A DNA stretch of 64,000 nt from RGEC01 sp964475595. Its GTDB lineage: Bacteria; Bacteroidota; Bacteroidia; NS11-12g; UBA955. The notes beneath the pieces were generated by a model. That model was given only the letters and a program-made list of their open reading frames with translations. It ran no database searches and had not been told where the DNA came from. Of this stretch, positions 50,912 through 60,263 are shown one piece after another; position 1 is the first letter of the stretch; each line of letters starts with the position of its first letter. The stretch is taken from assembly GCA_964475595.1 (NCBI GenBank), contig CAYYXG010000007.1, positions 1 through 64,000 of the forward strand, in the 5' to 3' direction. The translations under genes and the position numbers were made by a program.

Positions 50912-51874
50912 TCAGTTATTGTTCAAGATTTCGAAAATCTTATCCAGTTTGGGTGTGAGGATGATTTCTGTGCGGCGATTTTTGGCCCTGCCTTCTGCTG
51001 ATGCGTTGTCTGCGATGGGGCTATTTTCTCCACGACCACTGGCGGTAACCCTTTTGGCGCTCATTTTGCCATCTTCAGTCATAATGCGCACAATGCTGGT
51101 GGCACGGAGCACACTTAAGTCCCAGTTGTCTTTGATTTTTTCTCCATTCATGGGCTTGTTGTCTGTATGGCCTTCTACCGTTACAGTTACATCAGGTTTT
51201 TTATTCAGGGCTGCAGCCAGTTTTAGCAATGCTTCCTGGCCTTTAGGATCTACGCTAATGCTACCACTTTTAAACAACAGTTTTTCTGCCAGACTCACAT
51301 ACACCTTCCCATTGCGGTATTCTACCTTGATGTCGAGTTCGTCAAATCCGGCCAGGGCCTTGGCAATTTCATCCTTGAGGGCTTTTACGGCGCTGTCTTT
51401 TCTGCTGAGTTCACTTTCCAGAACTCTAACCCGGGCAACGGTTTTCTCCAATTCCTTGCGCAGGTTTTCCAGTTTTATACGCTCTTCCTCTGCCTTTGCC
51501 AATGCGTTGTTTAGCTCCAGTTCTTTGGTTTGCAAAGTTTTATTTTTGGTGTCAATTTCAGCGGCCAGTCTTTTTTTCTGTTCATCCAGGCGGTCACCGA
51601 GACTGCTGATAAAGTCCTGATTTTCTGCGAGTTTTATTCGGCAGTTTCCTAGTGAATCGTGCAATTTTCCGATGCGATTATCCAGTGCTGCAATATTGCC
51701 GTCTAACTCACTGATTCGTCCCAGGTATTCAGCACTTTGGTTTTCACAATCACCAATTTTTTTATTGAGTTTTTCCTCCAGTTCCTTTTTTGAATTTTCC
51801 AGTTCCTGGTATTTCTTCTTGGTAACACAGGCAGTCATCATCAGGCCTGCCAGCAACAGCCACGCGTATTTCAT
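50912..51874 (-). CDS. OmpA-family peptidoglycan-binding lipoprotein with coiled coil
   Basis: A 320-residue lipoprotein. The lipobox MMTAC puts the lipid on Cys16. Residues about 20-165 are a long heptad-rich coiled coil (KKKYQELENSKKELEEKLNKK and similar). The C-terminal OmpA domain (about 195-310) has VEGHTDNKPM, NWDLSVLRA and GRGENSPIADN..GRAKNRRTEI, containing the Asp and Arg that bind diaminopimelate of peptidoglycan. It should span from the outer membrane to the cell wall as a spacer-type tether. A perfect -7 box ends 5 nt before the ATG. Confidence 0.92.
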   Translation of the reverse strand: MKYAWLLLAGLMMTACVTKKKYQELENSKKELEEKLNKKIGDCENQSAEYLGRISELDGNIAALDNRIGKLHDSLGNCRIKLAENQDFISSLGDRLDEQKKRLAAEIDTKNKTLQTKELELNNALAKAEEERIKLENLRKELEKTVARVRVLESELSRKDSAVKALKDEIAKALAGFDELDIKVEYRNGKVYVSLAEKLLFKSGSISVDPKGQEALLKLAAALNKKPDVTVTVEGHTDNKPMNGEKIKDNWDLSVLRATSIVRIMTEDGKMSAKRVTASGRGENSPIADNASAEGRAKNRRTEIILTPKLDKIFEILNNN

Positions 51875-51879
51875 TCATA

Positions 51880-51887
51880 CAAAAGTA
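51880..51887 (-). promoter_or_regulatory. -7 promoter box TACTTTTG, 5 nt from the start codon
   Basis: A perfect TAnnTTTG on the minus strand, 5 nt before the ATG of the OmpA-family gene. No TTG at standard spacing. Confidence 0.5.
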
Positions 51888-51946
51888 CCCAACCCGGTAA
51901 GTAACGTGTTTTTGGCTTGTTCACACGTTCAATTCTTTGGACAGGT

Positions 51947-53341
51947 TTATTGATTGACGAACACCTGAAGATTCCCCTTTGTGAGTGAACGCACCACCAA
52001 TGCATCGGGCTGTATGCTATAGTCTTTGATATCGAGGTCTTGCAAACTGCCTTGTAGTCGTACCCCGAAGTCCATTTTTTGGTTTAGGGATGCGTGTATG
52101 GATTCACGGGTCAGTTTCATAAGGTCAGACACGTCGAAAACCATTTGCTCTTCCATTTTCTTTCGAATGGTTTCATCAAGCAGCCATTTGGCCGATTTGA
52201 TGAGCACATTTTTGGTTTCAATATCATATTCCACCTGTTTGAGTCGGAGTTGGGCTGTTTTGGCATTAAACTCAGGAATACTTAACAGATAAAAAATGCC
52301 TTTGTTGCTGCCTGTAAATCCTACTTCTACACCCAGTTTTTCTTTGGCGGGAAACAGTTTCAGGTAAGTAACCTTGATTTTTTTTCCGCCCATCTCGAAT
52401 ATCTGGTCTTTGATGGTGCTGTAAACCTGCTCGGAAAGTGAATCATAATTCAGGTACAGATCGGTATATACTTCAAATCCTGAATTTTTTTTGTATGCTG
52501 ACAAATTGGGCAGGGCAGTTGGGATGGCATTTGAGGGGGTGGAAGCGATAACAGGGGCGGCTTTTAGCCCCACCGAAAAGCTGAGTTGAGAACCATTCAT
52601 GTTAATATCCCCTAGGGAGATTTCTTTAGGCTGAAATCTTAGGAAGCCAACCTTATCTATTTTTATATCTTCTTGTAGCGCATCCCAGACGGGTTTGATG
52701 TAAGGTTTCAGATCCTGTTTGGCAACCTCCGCATCAATGAGGCCTGCAAACTTACCCAGCTGGGGTTTCAGCTGACTTTGAAGAATGCTGTTTATGTTGA
52801 TATTAGCAAAGGTTACTTCGCAGGGATCAATGGTTTTGATGTCGGTAAAACGAGAAGATGATTTTATCCGGTAGTTGGGAAGGATTTCTAGGTCTGAAGC
52901 CAGTTTCACATTGACTCTTCGTAGTTTTTCATTCCAGCCGCAGGAAAAGGGTATAGGAGGATTTACACAGGCATCAAACAGGCAGGCAGCGCAGTATTCG
53001 CCTTTAAATCCATAAGCCATATCCAGGTTGAAGTTTACGGTTTTTCCGGATCCGGTAATCTGTAGGGGTTCCCGTTTTACTTTATAATCATAACGAAGCC
53101 CTGAACAGGGTTTATCGCTACCCTTAAATTCTTTGTCAAAGGCATCATCGGCCATTTTAAAGAAGGGTTTCATTTCCACTTTGATGGGGATATGGATATT
53201 GGAAACCACGGCGGGCAAAGGTTTGGGCGGTAGCGTTTGATTGGCAGCAGAAGGGGCCTTTGGTTTAATACCTCCACAGTTGGATAGTAATAGAACAAAA
53301 CCTACAGCGTAGAGGTAAGAAAGTGCGTTCTTAGGAAACAT
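51947..53341 (-). CDS. DUF4403-family lipoprotein
   Basis: A 464-residue predicted lipoprotein (Cys22 in LLLSNCGG) followed by a Pro/Ala-rich linker. The rest matches, from memory, DUF4403: a large beta-strand and helix protein with the segments IHIPIKVEMKPF, CSGLRYDYKVKREPLQITG and INININSILQSQLKP-like repeats, and a C-terminal SIHASLNQKM...LQGSLQDLDIKDY region. This fold is related to lipid-binding tubular domains, so lipid handling in the envelope is possible but not shown. A CAACL-type cysteine cluster (EYCAACLFDAC) is unusual. A perfect -7 box (53363-53370) lies 21 nt upstream. Confidence 0.8.
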   Translation of the reverse strand: MFPKNALSYLYAVGFVLLLSNCGGIKPKAPSAANQTLPPKPLPAVVSNIHIPIKVEMKPFFKMADDAFDKEFKGSDKPCSGLRYDYKVKREPLQITGSGKTVNFNLDMAYGFKGEYCAACLFDACVNPPIPFSCGWNEKLRRVNVKLASDLEILPNYRIKSSSRFTDIKTIDPCEVTFANININSILQSQLKPQLGKFAGLIDAEVAKQDLKPYIKPVWDALQEDIKIDKVGFLRFQPKEISLGDINMNGSQLSFSVGLKAAPVIASTPSNAIPTALPNLSAYKKNSGFEVYTDLYLNYDSLSEQVYSTIKDQIFEMGGKKIKVTYLKLFPAKEKLGVEVGFTGSNKGIFYLLSIPEFNAKTAQLRLKQVEYDIETKNVLIKSAKWLLDETIRKKMEEQMVFDVSDLMKLTRESIHASLNQKMDFGVRLQGSLQDLDIKDYSIQPDALVVRSLTKGNLQVFVNQ

Positions 53342-53362
53342 AAAATATTATGAAATCAATGT

Positions 53363-53370
53363 CAAAATTA
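53363..53370 (-). promoter_or_regulatory. -7 promoter box TAATTTTG before the DUF4403 gene
   Basis: A perfect TAnnTTTG on the minus strand, ending 21 nt before the ATG at 53341 and fitting exactly in the 29-nt gap after the symporter's stop. Confidence 0.42.
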
Positions 53371-54261
53371 CTACCGTGTTTCTTTTTTCAACACTGCATC
53401 AAGTTTCATTAGTGCCCAGGCAACCAGAAACGTAATGGCAAAGGAATACAGGGCATAAACCAGGGCCGGTTTTTCCATTATAGGAATTTCAAGTTTATCT
53501 CCTGCGATAAGCAGTGCGAGCGCGGTGTTATGCAGCCCCACTTCAACAGCAATGGTAATTCGGTTTTTAAAAGAGAGTTTTCCCAGTGCACCGGCCACAT
53601 ACCCGGTAATCATACTGCCGATGTTGAGGGCAATCATCCAAAAGGAAAGTATGCGCAAATCATGACTTGTCATCGCAGTTCCCCCCTTATCACTGCCTGC
53701 CAGAAATTTGAATGCAAAAACCATGAGCAATAGAATGGGCAGTATAACATTGAGTGATTTTTCCATTTTTATGGCATACTTTCCAAATTGATGGCGGGCC
53801 AGCATTCCCAGCATGGCGGGCATAACAGTTACGATAAAAATATCAAAAAGGGTGCCCCAAAAAGGAAGTTCGATCATTCTGCCGGAATGCATGAAATGCT
53901 GCAGAAAAATATTGACCATGATGGGGATGGTAAAAAGTGAAAGCAGTGCGTTACATACCGTGAGACTTATGGCCAGGGCAACATTTCCTTTCACGTAATA
54001 ACTCACGAGGTTGCTGGTGATACCGCCCGGGCAAACCGATAAAATCATGATTCCCACCTGCATTTCTGCACTCAGGTCGCTTTGTTTTGCCAGAATCCAA
54101 GCAAGCAAAGGAAGCAGAAGCATTTGAGATGCCAGGCCAATACTGAGTGCTCTTGGCTGATCAAATAAGTGTTTAAAGTCTTCTTTGGTCAGGGAAAGTC
54201 CCAAGCCGAACATGATCATGCCGAGAACGACATTCAGCAGTATGTTAATGTCAATGGTCAA
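53371..54261 (-). CDS. bile acid:sodium symporter (BASS) family transporter
   Basis: A 296-residue membrane protein with about nine to ten helices of the BASS fold. GMIMFGLGLSLTKEDF starts it, and the crossover motif ILSVCPGGITSNLVSYYVKGNVALA contains the CPGG...SN residues that bind Na+ and substrate. EVGLHNTALALLIA is the second crossover region. In bacteria these carry organic anions such as steroids, pantoate or keto-acids, so 'bile acid' need not be the substrate. Start is TTG at 54261: a stop lies two codons upstream, and the first ATG (54219) would cut the first helix. It overlaps the LysE-type gene by 11 nt. Confidence 0.9.
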   Translation of the reverse strand: MTIDINILLNVVLGMIMFGLGLSLTKEDFKHLFDQPRALSIGLASQMLLLPLLAWILAKQSDLSAEMQVGIMILSVCPGGITSNLVSYYVKGNVALAISLTVCNALLSLFTIPIMVNIFLQHFMHSGRMIELPFWGTLFDIFIVTVMPAMLGMLARHQFGKYAIKMEKSLNVILPILLLMVFAFKFLAGSDKGGTAMTSHDLRILSFWMIALNIGSMITGYVAGALGKLSFKNRITIAVEVGLHNTALALLIAGDKLEIPIMEKPALVYALYSFAITFLVAWALMKLDAVLKKETR

Positions 54262-54913
54262 CGGCTAAATAATCAATTAATAGGGTTGTGAAATGATAGA
54301 AGAAATAAACGCCAATAATAATTAGTATTAAACCAAAATATTTATTCACGAAATAATAAACCCTTCTGCTCAGTTTTCGTCCTAAAAAATCACTAAGAAA
54401 AACTTTGCCTAAATCCATTAAAAAAAGGGTGAAAAGTATAGAAACTAAATTGATTAATATAGATATTTTATAGTTAGGATCTGCTTTATCGTAATATACC
54501 GATACGATTGCCAATAATCCAATCCAAAGAAATAAAACGAAGGGATTTATCAGATTTAGTATAAACCCTTTAAAAAAAGATTTACTTTTTGCGGCAGGTT
54601 GCTCAATACTACGTAAAAAATGCTGGTATTTTTTATAGAAACCTTTTAAACCCAGATAAGAAATGGCGGATGCTGCAAAAAATGAAAATCCGAGTTGAAA
54701 CTCGGCTAGGATGAAGAAACGTGATAGACCAAAAAAGCAAATGAGTGCCATGATCAGTTCACTGAGGAAAATCCCGAGTGCCACACGCATACCTTCTGAT
54801 CTTCCGCCTTTAATTCCTGAATTGATGAGGGTAAAAAAGGATGGACCAAAACTGAGTATGCTAATCAGAAACCCTTGTGCAATCCCTTTAAGTATGGGTG
54901 TGATCCAAAACAT
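54251..54913 (-). CDS. LysE-family amino-acid/metabolite exporter
   Basis: A 220-residue membrane protein with about six helices of the LysE/RhtB type. GFLISILSFGPSFFTLINSGIKGGRSEGMRVALGIFLSEL matches the N-terminal family signature (GPxxxxxxxxGxxxGxxxGxxxxxG). A Lys-rich cytoplasmic loop and an NLINPFVLFLWIGL helix follow. The substrate is unknown. The ATG at 54913 is preferred over a TTG at 54925. The gene is A/T-rich compared with its neighbours, especially in the second half. It overlaps the symporter gene and follows the inositol monophosphatase by 30 nt. Confidence 0.85.
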   Translation of the reverse strand: MFWITPILKGIAQGFLISILSFGPSFFTLINSGIKGGRSEGMRVALGIFLSELIMALICFFGLSRFFILAEFQLGFSFFAASAISYLGLKGFYKKYQHFLRSIEQPAAKSKSFFKGFILNLINPFVLFLWIGLLAIVSVYYDKADPNYKISILINLVSILFTLFLMDLGKVFLSDFLGRKLSRRVYYFVNKYFGLILIIIGVYFFYHFTTLLIDYLAVDH

Positions 54914-54943
54914 ATCCGATTGCAAATTAGCAAGGAAAAACCG

Positions 54944-55735
54944 CTATCCCAAATAAGACAGGGTATATGACTGTAAATCGCTGTACACACCAGGCGTTGC
55001 AGCCACTATTTGTTTGCCAAACAGAAAGTTTGAACGGGATTGAAAATCACTTACTTTGCCGCCTGCTTCTGCTACCAGCAAAGCCCCGGCAGCCACATCC
55101 CAGGCATTAAGACCTGTTTCATAAAATCCGTCGAAGCGTCCGCATGCGGTATAGGCAAGGTCTATGGCTGCAGAACCCATTCTTCTAAGACCGTGGGTTT
55201 TTTTCATGAGGACTTCCAGTAAGTTGAGATATGCGGTGGTTTGCTGAAATTCATAGTAGGGAAAACCGGTGGCGATTAAGGAAGCATTGAGTTGCTGAGC
55301 CCCACTAACGCGAATGGGGTTACCATTGAGAAAGGCTCCCTGATCTTTTTCTGCGCAGAACATTTCATTGAGAGCCGGCGCATACACCACGCCGGCGGTA
55401 ATTTCACCATGTTCCATCAGGGCCACGCTGATGGAAAATACCTGTAAGCCATGCAAAAAGTTGGTGGTTCCATCCAGGGGGTCAATGATCCATACCACAG
55501 GGTTTTCTGCATATTGGGGTGCGGTGTTTTCTTCTGTGATAAACCCTGCTTCCGGTCTGATTAGCCGCAATGTGTCAACCAGCATTTTCTCGCTTTCCAC
55601 ATCCACATAACTCACCAGCTGGTTTAAACCCTTGTCAGAAACTGCATCTGACGTAACGTGCTGAAAATGCTTCAACTGAAATTCACCCGCGCTGCGGCAG
55701 GCTTCCATTATCGATGACAGTAATGCTGAATGCAT
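54944..55735 (-). CDS. inositol monophosphatase family protein
   Basis: A 263-residue Mg2+-dependent phosphatase of the SuhB/IMPase type. The metal-site motif DPLDGTTNFLHG (about 89-100) with the upstream Glu (FITEEN) and the C-terminal WDVAAGALLVAEAGG motif are complete, so it should be active on inositol-1-phosphate or a similar sugar phosphate. The ATG at 55735 shares its A with the TGA of the giant protease gene upstream (TGATG), which implies coupled translation. Confidence 0.93.
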   Translation of the reverse strand: MHSALLSSIMEACRSAGEFQLKHFQHVTSDAVSDKGLNQLVSYVDVESEKMLVDTLRLIRPEAGFITEENTAPQYAENPVVWIIDPLDGTTNFLHGLQVFSISVALMEHGEITAGVVYAPALNEMFCAEKDQGAFLNGNPIRVSGAQQLNASLIATGFPYYEFQQTTAYLNLLEVLMKKTHGLRRMGSAAIDLAYTACGRFDGFYETGLNAWDVAAGALLVAEAGGKVSDFQSRSNFLFGKQIVAATPGVYSDLQSYTLSYLG

Positions 55736-58700
55736 CAGCGGGTAAGCATTAAAATTCCTTTTTCTACGTGTCGGTAACCCTCCGTGTCGATGGTTTCTAT
55801 AATCAGGGGATACATGCCATTCATGGCTTCTTTGCCTTCAGGGGTTTTACCATTCCAACCTTTGCCTATTTTATCCGTTTCAAACATTTTTGCACCCCAA
55901 CGGTTGTAAATTTTCATATTGAAAAATACGCAACCACGGGCATACGGCGCATAGACCTCATTCAGGTTGTTTTCATCCGGGGTGAAGGCAGTGGGGATGT
56001 ACAGATAGTAAACATCTTTAATTCTTACGAGAGCTTCCGCGGTATCCGAACATCCCGGTGGTTTGCTCACAATGAGTTGTACTTTGTATCTGCCGGTATC
56101 GCTGTAGGTGTGGGACGTGCTGCCGGTTGCAACATCGGTATTGCCGTCTCCAAACAGCCATAGATATTGTGACGCTCCCTTGCTGTTATCATTGAATTGT
56201 ATAAAGGGTTGTTCGATGGAGGCCAGAGAAGGCGATGGTGTAAATATTGCCGTTGGAAATGATGCTACCCTCACACTATCGTTGATGCTGAATAGTTTTT
56301 GGCAACCATTTGAGGTTGTAATGCGTAGTTTGGCAAAATAGCTGCCCGCATTGGCAAAAATTCTGGTGTATGGCCCTGTCATGGCATTCACAGAGTCTTT
56401 CGGGCCAAATATCCAGAAAGCTTTAGCGGCATCTGCACTGACAAAGGAAAACTGAACCCTTCCACCGGCGCAGATATCGTTAATATCGGTGCTGAGTACC
56501 CCGTTGGGTTTGGGATGAACTACCACATTGGCGGAGGCGTTGAAGGGGGCTGAACATCCATCGGTGAGTATATAGTTGTAGGCCCTGGTGTAGCTAGGAT
56601 CGGTTTTCAGCTGTTTCCAGGTAACTGGCAAGCCATCCATAGTCCACTGGTAGCCGGCGGACTTACCACCGGTTTGCGAAAGTGTGATTGTGAGTGAATC
56701 GCCTTGGCAAACTGAATTCGGGGTGGCTGTGATAGCTCCCGACAGTGGCAAAAGACGTGTCACATTGAATGATGTAGTGTCATTCCGTTGGGTGCAACCG
56801 TCTGATAAAATGGCTGTATATCGGGTAATACCGGCTGTGGAAGGATTTAATACCACATTTAATCCGGTCTGTCCTCCGGGGCTCCAGGAAACAGTATGTG
56901 CATTGGTTTTTCCTCCGCCTGAAGTTAATTTCACAGTGAGTGTCTGACCGTCGCAAAGGGAAGTATCCTGGAATTTGCTTAGGGTCAGTGCGGTTAACAG
57001 GTCTATTTTTACGCTGTCTTTCACTTCAGGTGAGCAATTGTCAGCACCGGTGACTACATACCACTGAGGCGCTGCAGGATTTTCTGTGATTGACGCGGTT
57101 GATTTACCATTTGCCCAATTGTAGGTGTAGCCGGATCCATTCCCACCGCTGAGATTGGCGTTTAATACTACCTGACTACCCCGACAAATAATCGTGTCAT
57201 TGGACAGCTTTAGGTTTAATGCCGGATGGGTAAGTAAAGTTATGGTATCCCTTGCAGGTGAAACAGTACAACCATCAGTTAGTGTAACAATAACACTTTG
57301 TGTGTCATTCAGGGTAATGGATTTGTTGGTTCCTGTGCCCAGTCCGAGGTTCCAGCTAAAAGAGTACCCGGCAGTGTCACCACCGGCGCCTGAGGCAGTG
57401 AGGGAAACTGTTTTGCCGATACAAACCGGTGTAGTTTCGGATGTGATTTTTGCCTGCAGACCTGGTTTTACCCAAACGGTTTGATAGGCAGTATCGGGCG
57501 ATTCTGTGCAGGCATCGGTAAGTACCACTTGGTAAGTGGTGGTGGTTGCGGGTGAAACGGTATGGGTATTGCCGTTGGGCAAACCTTGGTTCCAGCTGTA
57601 TTGGTACGCCGATGAAACTCCGCCTGATCCGTTAGCCAATAGTTTCACGCTTTTACCCTTGCAAATGACGGTGTCTTTGCCAAGCTCTACCTGCAGCGGC
57701 GGCCTTACATCCACCAGGATAGAATCTACGGTTGTTTTTCGCGTACAAATGTCCGTGAGGGTTAGATAATACCAAGTTTTTGAAGTAGGTTTTACCACAG
57801 CATTGGCGCGATTATCACCATGTTTCCATGAAAAACGGTAATCAGGGGCATGACCACCCGTAGCTGTCGGATTCAGTATCAGACTATCTCCGTAGCAAAT
57901 GGTGGTATCATTTCCTGCATTGAGGAATAATGGTTTGCGAATGCCCTCAAATTCCAGTTTAAATCCTTTGCCTTCTAAAAGCGGGTCAGAATACTGGCGG
58001 AACCATATTGCATCTGCTTTGATGGTTTGCCATGCGCCGGCAAATGGAAGTGCAGTACCGGTGTATCGGCCGATTTTATTGGCCCATGAAATGCTGTTTT
58101 TAAATAGCACAATGGAATCGTATCCATTCTCATAGTCCAAAACCCGGAACCTGAATCTGATAGAGTCAGCCCCCGGAATTTTGAGTTTGAAATTGACAAT
58201 TTTCAAAGGCCCATAGTTATCTTCCCCACCATCGTCGTAAACAAATCCACTGCAGCGGATGGCGCTGTCGGTGCCTGTTTTTGGCAATCGCACAGAATTG
58301 CAGATATCATAGGTGCTGTCTATTTTCACATACTGCACCTTAGTGATGCTGTCTTTTTTGTTGTTGAAACAGCTGGTTACCACCAGTTTTACATTGAATT
58401 TCCCGTAACTTCCATAGGTATTGGAGGGATTGGTGAGGCTTGAGCTATTGCCATCGCCAAAATACCATTGGCTGGATTTATAATTGTCACTAAGATTCAG
58501 GAAATTCAGCTTGGTTCCGGTGTAGCAGGCCATGGTGTCGCCGGTAAAATTGGCTTTTACATAGCCACTATCGTATTTGTTTCCAACACCGCAAACCCAC
58601 CATGCATTGGTAACGGCAATTACTTCTTTGCTGCACTGTCCGTAAAGGTCAGCGGCTGACATTATGCTAAAGGTTCGGGCATCGGTATACTGTGAGTTTT

Positions 58701-60222
58701 TGGTCAAATACACCGAAAGATTTCGGTAGGCAATTTTTCCGGCTTTGATGATGCCCAGCGAATCTATATCGAATGCCCAACCTTTTTCGTTGGTGCCTTT
58801 GCTGCCGTTAGCGATTAGGTAATACCAATAATTTTGAACCCCGCTGTTATAATGCACACCGCCATTGTCGCCGGCACCTGCGTACCAGCTTACCCCTTTG
58901 TAAAATTTGGGATGGTTGAACAAATTGGGGTTGGTCATGCTGCGAATGCCATTTTTACTGGGGGTCATGTCTTCGCCAATGCGCCAGCTCCACTTGGATG
59001 GTCTGGCCCAAATCTCTATGGAATTACCGAAAATATCACTAAAGCTCTCATTAAGGGCACCACTTTCATAGCTGTACACTAGGTTGGCGGTATAGGTGGT
59101 TACCGCATGCGCGATTTCATGCCCACATACATCCAGAGCCGTTAATGGGGTAAAAAGACTGCCGTTACCATCTCCGTAAGTCATGTAAGAGCCATTCCAG
59201 AATGCATTATTGTAGTTAGAGCCGTAATGAACAAAACTGATAATTTTGGCACCATTCCCATCAAAACTATTGCGGCTGTGCTCTTGATTGAAATAGTCGT
59301 AGGTCATTTCGGCGCCCCAGTGTGCATCGGTGGCCGTTTCGTCTTTGTTGCTGTTTATGTTGTTCCAGTAGTTGTCTGCATCTAGAAAATCCACAGCAGC
59401 GCCATAAGAAGTGCCTTTTCGCATGTTGTAGGTTTCAATTCCTTTGCCTCTTCCGGCCTCGCGCAGTCTAAAGGAAGTGGGTGCGGTGCTGTCAGTCTGT
59501 ATGCTTTGTGTGCCGCTGTAGGCCGTTACGGCAGTTCCCTTGACTTCGGTGTGTAATATTAAATCCTGTGAGGCGAGTATTTCTCCGGTTTCAGCGTCCA
59601 CATAAATACTTTTTCCGCCTAGGGGTTCCTGAGCAAACACCTCAAATTTCCATGCCAGTCGGTGTTTTTCTTCCAGTCGAAAATCTTTGGGACAGTATAC
59701 TTTTGAACCTTGCGGGAAGTAAGATGTATCGGGTTTGCCGGAGAGTTGTCGCAAGAGGTTATTCTGGGCTTCATCCTGCCAATAGTAAATACTTGCAGGC
59801 ATAAATTGAAGGGCTTTTTCTCGGGCTTTTTCAGCAGTTAGAGCGGTAGTTCCCTCAAAGTAGGTTTCCGGCACCAGATCCCCGTTGATACTGAGTATAC
59901 TGCCGTTTTTTTCATGAATGATGACAGTAGATAATTCGGAGGGTATGCCCTGATGGAATTGCTGTGCACGGTGATGGGTCTGCCCGAGTTCATCGCTTAG
60001 CCTAGAGTAAATTTTCCATTGGGTGACAGGGCTGTAATTCCCCATTTTCCTAACCATGGCAGGCCATTGGTTAAAGTCAGGTCTTTTGTTTTCGGGAAAT
60101 ACCAGCAACGACGGGGTAGGCAGTTTGCTGTGCTTAATATTTACCTGTAATGAATTTTGACCAAAAACAGGTAGAACCCATAGCAGCGGGAGGATAAAAA
60201 GTTTGTCAATGCGCACACGCAT
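55735..60222 (-). CDS. secreted M4 (thermolysin-like) metallopeptidase with Ig/PKD repeats and T9SS type B sorting domain
   Basis: A 1,495-residue exported protease. The order is: signal peptide (1-22); FTP and PepSY propeptide (about 40-220); M4 catalytic domain (about 225-555) with HEIAH (His368, Glu369, His372) and GALNESFSD (third ligand Glu392); a PKD domain (WYFGDGNSS); a jelly-roll-like region; six tandem Ig-like units of about 85 residues, each with C.G near the start and TD.C near the end; and a second PKD (WLFGDGNTD). A type B sorting domain ends it (PTAFTPDENNLNEVY, MKIYNRWGAKMFE, MNGMYPL). It should be exported by T9SS, activated by removal of the propeptide and kept on the surface to degrade protein. 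The start at 60222 gives a signal peptide and avoids overlap with bacilliredoxin. Confidence 0.9.
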   Translation of the reverse strand: MRVRIDKLFILPLLWVLPVFGQNSLQVNIKHSKLPTPSLLVFPENKRPDFNQWPAMVRKMGNYSPVTQWKIYSRLSDELGQTHHRAQQFHQGIPSELSTVIIHEKNGSILSINGDLVPETYFEGTTALTAEKAREKALQFMPASIYYWQDEAQNNLLRQLSGKPDTSYFPQGSKVYCPKDFRLEEKHRLAWKFEVFAQEPLGGKSIYVDAETGEILASQDLILHTEVKGTAVTAYSGTQSIQTDSTAPTSFRLREAGRGKGIETYNMRKGTSYGAAVDFLDADNYWNNINSNKDETATDAHWGAEMTYDYFNQEHSRNSFDGNGAKIISFVHYGSNYNNAFWNGSYMTYGDGNGSLFTPLTALDVCGHEIAHAVTTYTANLVYSYESGALNESFSDIFGNSIEIWARPSKWSWRIGEDMTPSKNGIRSMTNPNLFNHPKFYKGVSWYAGAGDNGGVHYNSGVQNYWYYLIANGSKGTNEKGWAFDIDSLGIIKAGKIAYRNLSVYLTKNSQYTDARTFSIMSAADLYGQCSKEVIAVTNAWWVCGVGNKYDSGYVKANFTGDTMACYTGTKLNFLNLSDNYKSSQWYFGDGNSSSLTNPSNTYGSYGKFNVKLVVTSCFNNKKDSITKVQYVKIDSTYDICNSVRLPKTGTDSAIRCSGFVYDDGGEDNYGPLKIVNFKLKIPGADSIRFRFRVLDYENGYDSIVLFKNSISWANKIGRYTGTALPFAGAWQTIKADAIWFRQYSDPLLEGKGFKLEFEGIRKPLFLNAGNDTTICYGDSLILNPTATGGHAPDYRFSWKHGDNRANAVVKPTSKTWYYLTLTDICTRKTTVDSILVDVRPPLQVELGKDTVICKGKSVKLLANGSGGVSSAYQYSWNQGLPNGNTHTVSPATTTTYQVVLTDACTESPDTAYQTVWVKPGLQAKITSETTPVCIGKTVSLTASGAGGDTAGYSFSWNLGLGTGTNKSITLNDTQSVIVTLTDGCTVSPARDTITLLTHPALNLKLSNDTIICRGSQVVLNANLSGGNGSGYTYNWANGKSTASITENPAAPQWYVVTGADNCSPEVKDSVKIDLLTALTLSKFQDTSLCDGQTLTVKLTSGGGKTNAHTVSWSPGGQTGLNVVLNPSTAGITRYTAILSDGCTQRNDTTSFNVTRLLPLSGAITATPNSVCQGDSLTITLSQTGGKSAGYQWTMDGLPVTWKQLKTDPSYTRAYNYILTDGCSAPFNASANVVVHPKPNGVLSTDINDICAGGRVQFSFVSADAAKAFWIFGPKDSVNAMTGPYTRIFANAGSYFAKLRITTSNGCQKLFSINDSVRVASFPTAIFTPSPSLASIEQPFIQFNDNSKGASQYLWLFGDGNTDVATGSTSHTYSDTGRYKVQLIVSKPPGCSDTAEALVRIKDVYYLYIPTAFTPDENNLNEVYAPYARGCVFFNMKIYNRWGAKMFETDKIGKGWNGKTPEGKEAMNGMYPLIIETIDTEGYRHVEKGILMLTR

Positions 60223-60236
60223 GGCGTTGGTTATGA

Positions 60237-60244
60237 CAAAAATA
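60237..60244 (-). promoter_or_regulatory. -7 promoter box TATTTTTG before the M4 protease
   Basis: A perfect TAnnTTTG on the minus strand, 14 nt before the ATG at 60222, in the 41-nt gap after the bacilliredoxin stop. Confidence 0.42.
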
Positions 60245-60263
60245 CGAATTCTTTTCTGGATTA

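Noticed and set aside
50676..51620. A 314-codon plus-strand frame rich in Ser and Leu opposite the OmpA-like gene
   Set aside because: It is the mirror of coiled-coil codons in the real gene; composition (Ser/Phe/Leu) is typical of antisense shadows.
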